Shown: positions 1 through 10,254, counted from the stretch's first letter. The stretch is 64,000 nt of DNA from Ardenticatenaceae bacterium (GCA_020634455.1 JACKBQ010000001.1:124001-188000), one strand, 5' to 3'. Notes: generated by a model from the letters alone, not told the origin. Program-made: numbers and translations.

Positions 1-1203
1 GGAGTAGTCGATCACCTCAAACGGCGGCACGTAGGCGGGGTGGGTGCGGCGCAGCATCAGCTCCACGGACGCTTCCGCCCCTTCAAACGTGAAACCTTGC
101 GATTCCAGCACCTTGATTTGCTCCAGCGCTTTGCGTAAATCGAGGCTTTCCATGTTCAGGCCAAACTGGCGGGCTTTGTCTACCAAATTGCCCCGGCCAG
201 ACAGCTCCGAAACGACGCTGCGCTGCTGGTTGCCTACCAGCGTTGGCTCGATGTGCTGGTAGCTGAGCGGGTTTTTGAGCATGGCGGCGACGTGAATGCC
301 GCCCTTGTGGGCAAAGGCGCTGGCCCCGACGAATGGCTGGTGATCGTCCAAATCCAGATTGGCGACTTCGGCGACGTAGCGGGAAAGCTCGGTGAGGCCC
401 GCCAATTTTTCCGGCGGCACGCAGTCGTAGCCCATTTTTAGCTGCAAATCGGGGATGACGCTGCACAGGTTGGCGTTGGCCACGCGCTCGCCGTAGCCGT
501 TGATGGTGCCCTGCACCTGCATCGCCCCGGCGCGTACCCCGGCCAGCGAGTTGGCCACACCGCACTCGCCGTCGTCGTGGGTGTGAATGCCGACCTGGGT
601 TTTATGACCAACGGCCGTTACCACCTCGCCCATAATCTCCTCAATCTCCCACGGCAGGGAACCGCCGTTGGTGTCGCACAGCACCACGCTGTCCGCCCCG
701 TTCACGGCCGCGGCCTTCAAGGTGGCGATGGCGTACTCCGGGTTCGCTTTGTAGCCGTCGAAGAAATGCTCCGCGTCGTAAATCACCTCTTTGTTGTGCG
801 ATTTACAGTAGGCCACGCTCTCGCCAATCATCTCCAGATTTTCTTCCATGGTGGTTTCCAGCACATCATGGACGTGCAAATCCCACGTTTTGCCCACCAG
901 GGTGATGACGGGCGTGTTAGCCTCGATGAGCAGCTTCAGATTGGCATCTTCTTCGGGCGTAATGCCCTTGCGGCGGGTGCTGCCAAAGGCGCACACTTTA
1001 GCGTGTTTCAGGTCCAGCGAGCCGACGCGGTTGAAATATTCTACGTCCTTGGGGTTGGACCCCGGCCAGCCGCCTTCGATGTAGTCGATGCCAAATTCAT
1101 CGAGCTTTTGCGTGATTTTGAGCTTGTCGTCGAGTGAGAGGGAAATCCCTTCGCGCTGGGTGCCATCGCGTAAAGTGGTGTCGTAGAGGTAGATTTTGGT
1201 CAT
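1..1203 (-). CDS. cimA: (R)-citramalate synthase, 3' part cut by window edge
   Basis: Condenses pyruvate with acetyl-CoA to citramalate, the first step of threonine-independent isoleucine synthesis. It was read from the reverse complement and is open at the left edge, so 401 codons of a family that is usually about 530 residues are visible. The N-terminus has the HMG-CoA-lyase-like signature DTTLRDGTQREG. Later come the metal-binding segment IHTHDDGEC, the glycine loop NGYGERVANANL and HKGGIHVAAM. The TQREG form and YIEGGWPGSNPKD favour CimA over LeuA; a true LeuA lies elsewhere in the operon. Start ATG has AAGGTG just upstream. The C-terminal LeuA-dimer regulatory domain is missing because of the window edge. 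It is the last visible gene of the ilv-leu operon. Confidence 0.9.
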   Translation of the reverse strand, partial: MTKIYLYDTTLRDGTQREGISLSLDDKLKITQKLDEFGIDYIEGGWPGSNPKDVEYFNRVGSLDLKHAKVCAFGSTRRKGITPEEDANLKLLIEANTPVITLVGKTWDLHVHDVLETTMEENLEMIGESVAYCKSHNKEVIYDAEHFFDGYKANPEYAIATLKAAAVNGADSVVLCDTNGGSLPWEIEEIMGEVVTAVGHKTQVGIHTHDDGECGVANSLAGVRAGAMQVQGTINGYGERVANANLCSVIPDLQLKMGYDCVPPEKLAGLTELSRYVAEVANLDLDDHQPFVGASAFAHKGGIHVAAMLKNPLSYQHIEPTLVGNQQRSVVSELSGRGNLVDKARQFGLNMESLDLRKALEQIKVLESQGFTFEGAEASVELMLRRTHPAYVPPFEVIDYS

Positions 1204-1218
1204 GGTGTCACCTTTTTC

Positions 1219-1303
1219 GGTAATCGGTTGTCCGTAATCGGTAATCCGTAAGCCGTAATCGGTTCACCGTTTACTGATTACCGTTTACCGATTACCGTTC
1301 ACT
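1219..1303. repeat. Heptameric tandem-repeat hairpin between leuD and cimA
   Basis: About six 7-base units of the GGTAATC/CGTAATC type are followed, after a short turn, by about five complementary units (GATTACC, GTTTACC). The transcript could fold into a long imperfect hairpin. The leuD stop codon (CGG TAA) lies inside the second arm, so the last codons of leuD come from the repeat. Confidence 0.85.
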
Positions 1304-1903
1304 GGTATTTACGCGGGCCGGATGCGCTGCTTCAAATTCGGCAACGGCATCGGCCTGCTTAAGTAAGTAACCAAGCTGGTCCAGCCCTTCGAGCAGGCAG
1401 GTTTTGCTGAAATTGTCTATGGGGAACGGGACGGAACGGCCGTCTGGCAAGGTCACCGTCTGGCTGGCTAAATCCACGCTCACCTGGGTGTCCGGGTCTT
1501 CGGCCACCAGGCTCATGAGCTGCTCGTGGGTGTCTTCATCTAAGATGATGGGCAGCAGGCCGTTTTTAAGCGAGTTGTTGCGGAAGATGTCGGCAAAGCT
1601 GGTGGAGATTACAGCCGTAAAGCCAAAATCCATCAGCGACCAGGGGGCGTGCTCCCGGCTGGAGCCGCAGCCGAAGTTGTCGCCCGCGAGCAAAATTTGC
1701 GCACCCTGCGCCTCTGGCTGGTTGAGCGGGAAATCTTCGCGGGGCGAGCCGTCTTCGTTGTAGCGCCAGTGGTGGAACAAATTTTTGCCCAACCCTTTTT
1801 TGCTAATCGTCTTCAAAAACATGGCTGGGATGATTTGGTCTGTATCAATATTTTCCGTAGGAATTGCCACCATGTGGCTGGATAAGGTTGTGAATGGTTG
1901 CAT
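1292..1903 (-). CDS. leuD: 3-isopropylmalate dehydratase small subunit
   Basis: Small subunit of the LeuCD isomerase of leucine synthesis; with CimA in the same operon it may also process citramalate. The protein is 203 aa, the family's normal size. Visible signatures are IPTENIDTDQIIPAMFLK near the start and the swivelling-domain loop GCGSSREHAPW followed by ISTSFADIFRNNSLKNG. An in-frame ATG 33 bases upstream exists, but the ATG at 1903 is preceded by AGAGAG and begins the conserved MQPFTTLSS segment. The final residues (about NTSER) and the stop codon are encoded by the flanking heptamer repeat, an odd feature shared with several genes here. Confidence 0.95.
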   Translation of the reverse strand: MQPFTTLSSHMVAIPTENIDTDQIIPAMFLKTISKKGLGKNLFHHWRYNEDGSPREDFPLNQPEAQGAQILLAGDNFGCGSSREHAPWSLMDFGFTAVISTSFADIFRNNSLKNGLLPIILDEDTHEQLMSLVAEDPDTQVSVDLASQTVTLPDGRSVPFPIDNFSKTCLLEGLDQLGYLLKQADAVAEFEAAHPARVNTSER

Positions 1904-1924
1904 AAAAATCTCTCTAAGTTCAAA

Positions 1925-1993
1925 TCTAAAAATCAAAGATTTCGCAGATTACGCAGATAAGAAAAATCTTTTTAATCTGCGTAATCTTTGATA
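1925..1993. repeat. Inverted tandem repeat of the GCAGATTNC type upstream of leuD
   Basis: An arm with GATTTCGCAGATTACGCAGA is followed by AATCTGCGTAATCTTTGA, giving a hairpin between the unknown gene and leuD. The unit length is near 9 bases. Related copies occur near 27.8 kb, 32.75 kb and 52.4 kb. Confidence 0.75.
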
Positions 1994-2002
1994 AAAATAT
2001 AT

Positions 2003-2482
2003 TTATTGATAGGCAAACTGGAAGCGAAACGGCCGTTCCTTCACCGAACTCACCCGCTGCACAGACGCTTCTGCCAGGGTGATGATGCCCTCATGGGCCA
2101 GTTCCTGCACAAAGTGAGGACGGAACCAATCGCTCAGCTGGGCCGGATCGTTGAATTTGTTGGGCGCGTGGCAGAGGAGACGGCCGTATCGTTCCATCTG
2201 CACCTCGGTGATGAGCTGACGGAGGCCAATGCGATGCAGCACATTCTTCTTCAGTTCATACTTGTTCAGGCCGCTGAGCGGAATGGTGAGATGGCCGTAA
2301 CTCTGGCTAAACACCGGGTTCTCCACCTCGATCGCCTCGCGCACCGCGCCATCCAGCTTGCCCCGGCATTGGGAGAGGTCCCCAACCAAAATAAGCGACG
2401 TCGCTGCATCCACCTGCGGCAAAAGCTGCTTCACAAACTCCACGGCGTAGCGAACGTTTAATTGATAGGTTGGGTGTTCCAT
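2003..2482 (-). CDS. Unrecognised protein between leuC and leuD
   Basis: 159 aa, no family recognised. It is soluble-looking, with no signal peptide or membrane segment. It contains one cysteine in DLSQCRGKLDG and another in GRLLCHAPNKFND, and a hydrophobic strand SLILVGDL near residue 30. A strong ribosome site (GGAGAG) precedes the ATG. It lies on the same strand between the two subunits of isopropylmalate isomerase, which are normally adjacent, so it is probably co-transcribed and possibly linked to the pathway. That link is inference only. It ends ERPFRFQFAYQ, where RPF comes from an ACGGCCGT copy. Confidence 0.75.
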   Translation of the reverse strand: MEHPTYQLNVRYAVEFVKQLLPQVDAATSLILVGDLSQCRGKLDGAVREAIEVENPVFSQSYGHLTIPLSGLNKYELKKNVLHRIGLRQLITEVQMERYGRLLCHAPNKFNDPAQLSDWFRPHFVQELAHEGIITLAEASVQRVSSVKERPFRFQFAYQ

Positions 2483-2500
2483 TTTGCTCTCCTTTTGTTC

Positions 2501-2552
2501 GGTGAACGGTAATCGGTTATCCGTAATCGGTTATCCGATTACCGTTTACGGA

Positions 2553-2560
<8 letters not shown>
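2501..2560. repeat. Heptameric tandem-repeat hairpin at the leuC 3' end
   Basis: Units GGTGAAC, GGTAATC, GGTTATC, CGTAATC, GGTTATC are followed by complementary GATTACC/GTTTACG units. The leuC stop codon (CGG TAA) lies in the last units. Confidence 0.85.
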
Positions 2561-3959
<1,399 letters not shown>

Positions 3960-3979
3960 AAGTTTCCTTCGTAAATTCT

Positions 3980-4030
3980 TTCACCGCAGAGGGCGCGGAG
4001 AACGCAGAGGAAAATCTGCGAAATTTTTTG
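3980..4030. repeat. Short CGCAGAGG/CGCGGAGAA repeats upstream of leuC
   Basis: Reads as ACCGCAGAGGGCGCGGAGA, then ACGCAGAGG, then a weak inverted arm (CTGCGAAATTTTTTGAT). It belongs to the same general class of short-period intergenic repeats. Confidence 0.5.
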
Positions 4031-4038
4031 ATATTGAT

Positions 4039-4860
4039 CTATGTTTGCTGGCGACGGCCGTTTTCCATTTGGAAATAAAGCAGCGCCATGCCCAGCAGCA
4101 CAGCTGCCACGCTGATGATGTACCAGTTCAGCAAGCCGTTCGTGAAATCCTGGCGGTGAATGACAGCCCCAACCAGAACCAGCAGGTGCCACAGGCCAAT
4201 GCTTTGCAGGCCAACTTGCCAGCTGCTCCAGCGGGTTTCGCGGCCAATGACCAGGCCGCCCGTGCCCAACAGGGCAAACCAGCCGCCCAAAATGCGCGCC
4301 GTCAACACGGTCAGCGTCCACGGCCAGAGCGAGATGACCAGCTCTGGCTGCACAAAGCCCAGGATGGCAAACAGCAGCAAGACAATGCCCAGCCCCTGCA
4401 AGCTCCAGCGAGCCACGGATGGCACAAGCTGGTCGCCTGCTTCCAAGGTGCCCGGATCGGTCGCCCGGTTGCGCCACCACAAAAACGGCACCAGGAATGG
4501 CGTGACGACGTACAAAATGAGCCACAGGATGAAGGGGAAATGGCTCAAATCGAACCGCTCCCAGTGCAGCACGGTGGCCAGCAGCATGGCGCTGGTAAAG
4601 CTGGTGACGGGCAGAAATCCGGCCGCTACTCGGTGCCAATGCTTGCCAATGACTGCCTGCACAAACAGCCAGGCTCCGCCCAGGTAACCCGCGCCCATGA
4701 AAACGGCCGTCATATCCGGCTTAATCTCCCAAGCAAACCGTTCACCAGATGTCTGGGGAAAGATGAACAAAATGGCAAACGCCAAAATGAGAACAGGCAC
4801 GACCAGCGCTGCAACAATTTTGGTTGAAAGATAGATGTGATCGTCACGTTCTTGAATCAT
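4039..4860 (-). CDS. Multi-pass membrane protein in the leu operon, unknown function
   Basis: 273 aa with about seven or eight hydrophobic segments, for example IVAALVVPVLILAFAILFIF near residue 15, then roughly 50-65, 85-100, 110-128, 150-170, 190-215 and 245-262. No family is recognised and no catalytic motif is obvious. It lies between leuA (29 bases upstream) and leuC on the same strand, so it should be transcribed with them. Possible roles such as transport or sensing of branched-chain intermediates are speculation. The C-terminus MENGRRQQT includes NGR from an ACGGCCGT copy. Confidence 0.7.
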   Translation of the reverse strand: MIQERDDHIYLSTKIVAALVVPVLILAFAILFIFPQTSGERFAWEIKPDMTAVFMGAGYLGGAWLFVQAVIGKHWHRVAAGFLPVTSFTSAMLLATVLHWERFDLSHFPFILWLILYVVTPFLVPFLWWRNRATDPGTLEAGDQLVPSVARWSLQGLGIVLLLFAILGFVQPELVISLWPWTLTVLTARILGGWFALLGTGGLVIGRETRWSSWQVGLQSIGLWHLLVLVGAVIHRQDFTNGLLNWYIISVAAVLLGMALLYFQMENGRRQQT

Positions 4861-4889
4861 AGGTTCCTGCGTCTGTTGTTCTCCAATCT

Positions 4890-6548
4890 CTAATCCCCTG
4901 CTACCGCCACTTGCTCAACCATGCTGGACGTTTCCGTGCTGGCTGCCAGCATCTTGTTCAAGGCGCTCAGGTAGGCGCGGGCGCTGGCTACCACGATGTC
5001 GGTGCTGGCCCCGTGGCCACTGAAGGTGCGCGCGTAATGCTGGCTGGTTTGCGGATTCAGTCCATATTTGTGGTCGCCCGCGTCTGGCTGGATGCGAATC
5101 GTCGCTTCTGCCTGGGCATCTAATCCTTCCGTCACCGCATTGATGGAAAACTCCGTCAGCTTGGGCGATTCACCAATGATGCGGTTGATGGCTTGGTAGG
5201 CGGCATCCACTGGCCCGGTGCCCAGGGCGGCGTCCATGAAAGTCGTGCCGTCTGGCCCGGTCAGGCTAACGGACACGGTGGGGATGCTGTGATCGCCGCA
5301 CGACACCTGAATGTGGTTCAGCTTCCAAATTTCCGGCGGCTGGTAAATCTCGTCAGCAATAATGGCTTCGATGTCGGCGTCGGTGACCACTTTTTTCTTG
5401 TCGGCCAGCCGCTTGAAGCGCTGGAACGCTTGATTGAGCTCTTCTTTGTCCAGATCGCCGTAGCCCAAATCTTCCAGACGCACGCGGAAGGCGTGACGAC
5501 CAGAATGTTTGCCCAGCACCAGCGTGGAGGCGTGCAATCCGACCGTTTCTGGCCGCATAATTTCGTAAGTCATTTGGTTTTTCAGCATACCGTCCTGGTG
5601 AATGCCCGCTTCGTGGGCGAAGGCGTTGGCCCCCACGATCGCTTTGTTGGGCTGGACGACCATGCCGGTGTAGGCGCTGACCATGCGGCTGGTGCGGGTG
5701 AGCTGGGTGGTGTCGATGTTGGTATTGAAGTTGAAGAAGTTGGGCCGGGTGGAGATGGCCATCGCCACTTCTTCCAGGGAGGTGTTGCCCGCCCGTTCGC
5801 CGATGCCGTTGATGGTGACTTCCACCTGCCGTGCGCCGCCTTTGACGCCTGCCAGGGTGTTGGCCGTGGCCAGCCCCAGGTCGTTGTGGCAGTGGGTGGA
5901 CCAGACGACTTTGTCGGAACCGGGGGTGTTGGCGATGAGGTAGGCGATGAGACGGCCGTATTCCTCCGGCGTCACATAGCCAACCGTGTCTGGAATATTC
6001 AGCGTTGTCGCGCCTGCTTTGATTGCTTCGGTCAACACCTGCACCAAAAAGTCCGGGTCCGAGCGACCCGCATCTTCTGGCGAGAATTCCACATCGTTGC
6101 ACAGGCTGCGGGCAAAGGTCACCGCCTCGATGGTTTGCTCAATGCACTCCTCGCGGTCCATTTTGAGCTTGTGTTCCAGATGGATGTCGCTGGTGGCCAG
6201 GAAGGTGTGGATGCGGTGGCGTGGGGCGACTTTCACGGCGTCGTAGGCGCGCTGGATGTCTTGCTTGTTGGCCCGCGCCAGTCCGGCGATGACCATCGGT
6301 TGGCCGCTTTTACGGCCGTCCAGAAGTGGCCCCACTTCCTCAGCAATGCGCCGCACGGCGTCAAAATCACCGGGCGAAGCGATGGGGAAGCCCGCCTCGC
6401 AGATGTCCACGCCAAGGCGGGAAAGCTGCCGGGCAATCTCCAGCTTTTCGTCCACGTTCAGCGTCGCGCCCGGCGACTGTTCGCCATCGCGCAGCGTCGT
6501 ATCAAAAATAACCACTGTTTCCTGAATCTCGACACCATCGTCGTCCAT
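4890..6548 (-). CDS. leuA: 2-isopropylmalate synthase
   Basis: Condenses 2-ketoisovalerate with acetyl-CoA, the committed step of leucine synthesis. The 552 aa from the chosen start carry DTTLRDGEQSPGATL (catalytic N-terminus), the metal-site segment STHCHNDLGLATAN, the loop NGIGERAGNTSLEE, HEAGIHQDGM, and a C-terminal allosteric domain (from about residue 390) for leucine feedback. An upstream in-frame ATG at 6596 lies inside a repeat; the ATG at 6548 has GGAGAAC upstream and is preferred. The protein ends AVAGD, and its TAG stop lies in a short GGATTAGAGATTGGAG repeat. Confidence 0.96.
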   Translation of the reverse strand: MDDDGVEIQETVVIFDTTLRDGEQSPGATLNVDEKLEIARQLSRLGVDICEAGFPIASPGDFDAVRRIAEEVGPLLDGRKSGQPMVIAGLARANKQDIQRAYDAVKVAPRHRIHTFLATSDIHLEHKLKMDREECIEQTIEAVTFARSLCNDVEFSPEDAGRSDPDFLVQVLTEAIKAGATTLNIPDTVGYVTPEEYGRLIAYLIANTPGSDKVVWSTHCHNDLGLATANTLAGVKGGARQVEVTINGIGERAGNTSLEEVAMAISTRPNFFNFNTNIDTTQLTRTSRMVSAYTGMVVQPNKAIVGANAFAHEAGIHQDGMLKNQMTYEIMRPETVGLHASTLVLGKHSGRHAFRVRLEDLGYGDLDKEELNQAFQRFKRLADKKKVVTDADIEAIIADEIYQPPEIWKLNHIQVSCGDHSIPTVSVSLTGPDGTTFMDAALGTGPVDAAYQAINRIIGESPKLTEFSINAVTEGLDAQAEATIRIQPDAGDHKYGLNPQTSQHYARTFSGHGASTDIVVASARAYLSALNKMLAASTETSSMVEQVAVAGD

Positions 6549-6563
6549 TTTGTTCTCCTTCGG

Positions 6564-6640
6564 CGTTTGCAGGTCTGCGAGTTTGCAAGTATGCAAGTGA
6601 TGGATAGAGCACTTGCATACTTGCCACTTGCAAACTCACT
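6564..6640. repeat. Octameric tandem-repeat hairpin between ilvC and leuA
   Basis: Units of 8 bases (GTTTGCAG, GTCTGCGA, GTTTGCAA, GTATGCAA) are followed by complementary ACTTGCAT/ACTTGCC/ACTTGCAA units. The arms flank a short unique turn. It lies directly after the ilvC stop codon. Confidence 0.8.
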
Positions 6641-7643
6641 ACTCAATTTCCACTGCTTTCAAAAACGGCATCATCTTGCGCAGTTCTTTACCGACCTGCT
6701 CAATCTGGCTGCTGCGGGCTGCTTTGCGGCGATCGTTGAACCAGGGACGGCCGTTTACATTCTCATCAATCCACTGCTCAGCATAAGAGCCACTGCGGAT
6801 GTCTTGCAGCATTTCTTTCATCGCCTGTCGGGTTTCGTCAGTGATGATTTTGGGGCCACCGGTGTAGTCGCCATGTTCGGCCGTATCGCTGACGCTGTAG
6901 CGCATATAGCTCAAACCGCCCTGGTAAAACAGGTCCACGATCAGTTTTAGCTCATGCAGGCATTCAAAGTAGGCGATTTCTGGCTGATAACCTGCTTCTA
7001 CCAGGGTGTTGAACCCGGCTTCCACCAGGGCAGACACGCCACCGCACAGCACCGCTTGCTCACCGAACAAATCCGTCTCGGTTTCTTCGGCAAAGGTGGT
7101 TTCGATGACGCCCGCGCGGGTGCAGCCAATTCCTTTGGCATAGGCCAGAGCGAACGCTTTGGCTTGGCCGCTGGCATCCTGCTCTACCGCCATCAGGCCG
7201 GGCGTACCGACCCCTTCCACATACACTTCGCGCACGCGGTGGCCCGGCGATTTGGGGGCAATCATGCTCACGTCCACGTCTTTTGGCGGCACAATTTGGC
7301 CAAAACGAATGTTAAAGCCGTGCCCAAACATGAGGGTTTTGCCCGCTGTCAGGTTCGGCTGGATTGCCTCTTTGTAGATGGCGGCCTGCATCGTGTCTGG
7401 GGTGAGCACCATGATGACATCGGCTTCGGCGCAGGCAGCGGCCGTTTCCATCACCTTCAAGCCATCTGCCTCAGCCTTTGCCCAAGACGGACTGCCAGCG
7501 TACAGGCCAACGCGCACATCCGCGCCAGAGTCCCGCAGGTTAAGCGAGTGAGCGTGTCCCTGGCTGCCGTAGCCGAGCACCGCAATCTTTTTGCCATCGA
7601 GCAGAGTGAGGTCTGCGTCTTTGTCGTAATAAATGTTTGCCAA
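6639..7643 (-). CDS. ilvC: Ketol-acid reductoisomerase (class I)
   Basis: Converts acetolactate or acetohydroxybutyrate to dihydroxy acids with NADPH and Mg2+. The 334 aa are typical of class I enzymes. The N-terminal Rossmann loop is GYGSQGHAHSLNLRDSG, and the following strand VGLYAGSPSW holds serines compatible with NADPH preference. The C-terminal knotted domain contains EETETDLFGEQAVLCGG and ECLHELKLIVDLFYQGGL with the metal-binding acids. It is third in the operon after ilvB and ilvH. Confidence 0.97.
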   Translation of the reverse strand: MANIYYDKDADLTLLDGKKIAVLGYGSQGHAHSLNLRDSGADVRVGLYAGSPSWAKAEADGLKVMETAAACAEADVIMVLTPDTMQAAIYKEAIQPNLTAGKTLMFGHGFNIRFGQIVPPKDVDVSMIAPKSPGHRVREVYVEGVGTPGLMAVEQDASGQAKAFALAYAKGIGCTRAGVIETTFAEETETDLFGEQAVLCGGVSALVEAGFNTLVEAGYQPEIAYFECLHELKLIVDLFYQGGLSYMRYSVSDTAEHGDYTGGPKIITDETRQAMKEMLQDIRSGSYAEQWIDENVNGRPWFNDRRKAARSSQIEQVGKELRKMMPFLKAVEIE

Positions 7644-7663
7644 GATTCCTATCTCCCTTTTTT

Positions 7664-7735
7664 CAGTAATCGGTTATCGGTAAACGGTCATCAGTAAAAA
7701 CCGACTACCGTTTACGGTTCACCGATTACGGTTTT
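7664..7735. repeat. Heptameric tandem-repeat hairpin between ilvH and ilvC
   Basis: Units AGTAATC, GGTTATC, GGTAAAC, GGTCATC are followed by complementary GACTACC, GTTTACG, GTTCACC, GATTACG units. It abuts the ilvH stop codon. Confidence 0.85.
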
Positions 7736-8285
7736 AATGATGTCCGTTTTGGTTGGGAACGGCCGTTTGTGTTCCCCGTGTTTCCCGATCATGCTGGCCG
7801 CGCACCATCGCAATGCGTCCGGTGCGCACCATCTCCAAAATGCCAAACCCTTCCAGCAGGCGAATCAACGAATCAATTTGGTCTTCTTTGCCCACAATTT
7901 GAATGATGAGCGATTCCATATCTACATCCACAATGCTGGCCCGATAGATGTCTACCAGCTGCATTACCTCGGCGCGGGTGTGTGTATCCGCTTTCACCTT
8001 GATGAGCGCCAGTTCGCGTTTGACGGCGGGTAAGTGGGTCACGTCTTCGATGCGCGTGACGTTGATGAGCTTGTCTAGCTGCGTAGAAACCTGGCGCATG
8101 TCCCGGTCAGTGCCGTAAGCCACGAAGGTCATGCGGCTGATGCCTGGGGTTTCGCTGTGCCCCACAGCCAGACTTTCAATATTAAAATTGCGGCGGCGGA
8201 AAAGGCCAGCCACGCGATTCAGGACGCCCGGTTTGTCTTCCATCCAGGCATTAATGGTGTGACGTTTTAATTCTTGCTCGCTCAT
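7734..8285 (-). CDS. ilvH: Acetolactate synthase small (regulatory) subunit
   Basis: Regulatory subunit that activates IlvB and confers valine feedback inhibition. The 183 aa start with an ACT domain (HTINAWMEDKPGVLNRVAGL, then RRRNFNIESLAVG) and continue with the usual C-terminal domain (about residues 85-165, EVMQLVDIYRASIVDV). Only one base separates its ATG from the ilvB stop, and AAGGAGAG inside the ilvB end serves as ribosome site, indicating translational coupling. The symbol ilvN would be equally acceptable. Confidence 0.95.
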   Translation of the reverse strand: MSEQELKRHTINAWMEDKPGVLNRVAGLFRRRNFNIESLAVGHSETPGISRMTFVAYGTDRDMRQVSTQLDKLINVTRIEDVTHLPAVKRELALIKVKADTHTRAEVMQLVDIYRASIVDVDMESLIIQIVGKEDQIDSLIRLLEGFGILEMVRTGRIAMVRGQHDRETRGTQTAVPNQNGHH

Positions 8286-8286
8286 C

Positions 8287-10002
8287 TTACTCTCCTTGCG
8301 GGGTCATGCTGCTGGGGCGGCGAATCATGTCGGCATTGCTCTTGCCCGGCGTGACCATCGGGTAAACGTTGGTAAATTCTTCAACCTGAAAGTCCAGCAG
8401 GTAGGGGCCGTCATAGGCCTGGGCTTCCTTGATCGCGTCCTGCGCATCTTCTTTGCGGGTAACAGCGCGGGCCGGAATGCCATACGCTTCGGCAATCTTC
8501 ACAAAATCGGGGTTGAACAGCGGCGTCCCGGCGTGGCGCTTGTTGTAGAACACATCTTGCCACTGGCGCACCATGCCCAGGTAGCCATTGTTGATGATGG
8601 CGATTTTGATGGGCAGCTTTTCCTGGACCACCGTGGACAGTTCAACCATCGTCATCTGGAAACCGCCGTCGCCAGCGACAACCCAGATTTCTTCATCCGG
8701 CAGGCCCATTTGGGCACCGATGGCGGCGGGCAGGGCGTAGCCCATCGTGCCTAACCCACCGGAGGTGAGCAAACTGCGCCGCTTGGTGTGGTGGTAATAT
8801 TGCGCTTCCCACATCTGGTGCTGCCCCACGTCGCTGACGACGGTGGCGTTGCCTTCGCCGGTGGCATACCAGAGGGAGCGCATCACGTAGGGAGCTACCA
8901 GCTCATCGGTTTCCTGAGCCAGAATGTCCCGGTCGCCGGTTTCTGCTTTCCACTCGGCAATTTGCTCCAGCCAGGTGGGGTGTTCGTTTGGCTCAATTTG
9001 GGGCAGCAAGCCGCGCAGGGTTAGCAGGGCGTCGCCAATGACGGGGGTGTCGATGGTGATGTTTTTGCCCATTTCGGCCGGGTCCAGGTCTACGTGAATG
9101 ATTTTGGCTTTGGGGGCGAAGGTGTCGAATGCGCCGGTGAGCCGGTCATCCAGCCGTGCGCCGACAGCAAAGAGAACATCACATTCTTGCAGGGCATAGT
9201 TGCAGTACGCTTCGCCGTGCATGCCACCCCAGCTAATGGAAAGTGGGTGGGTGGCGGGGAAGGTGCCGATGCCTAGCAAGCTGGTGGCGACGGGGATGTT
9301 GGCTTTTTCAGCCAGTTGGCGCAGTTCGGCTTCGGCTTTGGCAATGGAGACACCTTGCCCGGCAACGATCACCGGTTTTTTGGCTTCATTGATGAGACGG
9401 GCGGCGCGGGAAACGGCCGTTTTGTCTGGCGCGTTCATGTTTGGGTTGTAGCCCGGCAAATTAACTGACTCTGGATATTTGAAAGGCATCGAGGCCTGCT
9501 GCACATCCTTGCACACATCAACCAAAACCGGGCCGGGGCGGCCGGTGCGGGCGATGTAAAACGCTTCCTTGATGGCATCGGGCAAATCCTTGATGTCGGT
9601 GATGAGGTAGTTGTGCTTGGTAATCGGCAGGCTTACCCCTTGCACATCCGCTTCCTGAAAGCCATCGCGCCCCAGCAGCGACGTAGATACCTGCCCGGTG
9701 ATGGCCACGATGGGGGTGGAGTCCATGTAAGCGGTAGCCAGGCCAGTGATCAGGTTGGTTGCGCCCGGCCCAGAGGTGGCAATGCAGACGCCCACTTTGC
9801 CAGTGGCGCGGGCATAGCCATCGGCCATGTGTGAAGCGCCTTGTTCATGGGTGACAAGCACGTGGTGAATGGGGTATTCATATTTGGCCAGATCATCGTA
9901 CGTGGGGAGGATTGCACCACCGGGGAGTCCGAACACGACTTCGACGCCTTCGTGCATCAGGCTTTCCCAGATGATTTGTCCGCCAGTCTTCATTTCGCTC
10001 AT
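8287..10002 (-). CDS. ilvB: Acetolactate synthase large subunit
   Basis: ThDP-dependent enzyme that makes acetolactate and acetohydroxybutyrate, the first common step to Val, Leu and Ile. The 571 aa show the ThDP glutamate region GLPGGAILPTYDDL, THEQGASHMADGYARATG, the FAD domain (about residues 190-350), and the ThDP-binding motif from GDGGFQMTMVEL to NNGYLGMVRQWQ. AGGAGA precedes the ATG. It is the first enzyme gene of the operon, immediately downstream of a leader peptide and two terminators. Confidence 0.97.
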   Translation of the reverse strand: MSEMKTGGQIIWESLMHEGVEVVFGLPGGAILPTYDDLAKYEYPIHHVLVTHEQGASHMADGYARATGKVGVCIATSGPGATNLITGLATAYMDSTPIVAITGQVSTSLLGRDGFQEADVQGVSLPITKHNYLITDIKDLPDAIKEAFYIARTGRPGPVLVDVCKDVQQASMPFKYPESVNLPGYNPNMNAPDKTAVSRAARLINEAKKPVIVAGQGVSIAKAEAELRQLAEKANIPVATSLLGIGTFPATHPLSISWGGMHGEAYCNYALQECDVLFAVGARLDDRLTGAFDTFAPKAKIIHVDLDPAEMGKNITIDTPVIGDALLTLRGLLPQIEPNEHPTWLEQIAEWKAETGDRDILAQETDELVAPYVMRSLWYATGEGNATVVSDVGQHQMWEAQYYHHTKRRSLLTSGGLGTMGYALPAAIGAQMGLPDEEIWVVAGDGGFQMTMVELSTVVQEKLPIKIAIINNGYLGMVRQWQDVFYNKRHAGTPLFNPDFVKIAEAYGIPARAVTRKEDAQDAIKEAQAYDGPYLLDFQVEEFTNVYPMVTPGKSNADMIRRPSSMTPQGE

Positions 10003-10078
10003 AAAATCTTCTCCTTAGAGAGTCTGTTTGAGATTTATCTACTCTCTTTTCAACAAATCCTTTTAATGTGTGCCAAAT

Positions 10079-10113
10079 AAAAAAGCAGCAAACAGATTAT
10101 TTCTGTTTGCTGC
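10079..10113 (-). terminator. Intrinsic terminator 76 bases before ilvB (attenuator 2)
   Basis: On the minus strand a perfect 12-bp stem, GCAGCAAACAGA / TCTGTTTGCTGC with a 5-base loop, is followed by TTTTTTA. It sits between the leader peptide and ilvB, so it would stop operon transcription unless disrupted. An upstream segment (complement of 10143-10151) repeats GCAGCAAAC and could pair with the 3' arm as an antiterminator. Confidence 0.85.
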
Positions 10114-10254
10114 CTGGGTAGACGAAAGGTGATACCGGGTTGGTTTGCTGCTGGCGGCAGGGGGCTGGGGTGGGAACGGCCGTTTCCCCACAACTCTGCA
10201 TCTGTTTACGCTGATTTGAACGGTTCATGTGTAAAACCAACCTTGAAAATTTCC

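Noticed and set aside
5193..6950. 585-codon plus-strand open frame
   Set aside because: Antisense to leuA and ilvC, with biased composition and no family features; a shadow of high-GC coding DNA.
10141..10200. T-box-like GGGGTGGGAACGG in the ilv leader
   Set aside because: It is on the plus strand, opposite to ilvB transcription, and is explained by an AACGGCCGTT copy; no T-box specifier or antiterminator fold is seen.
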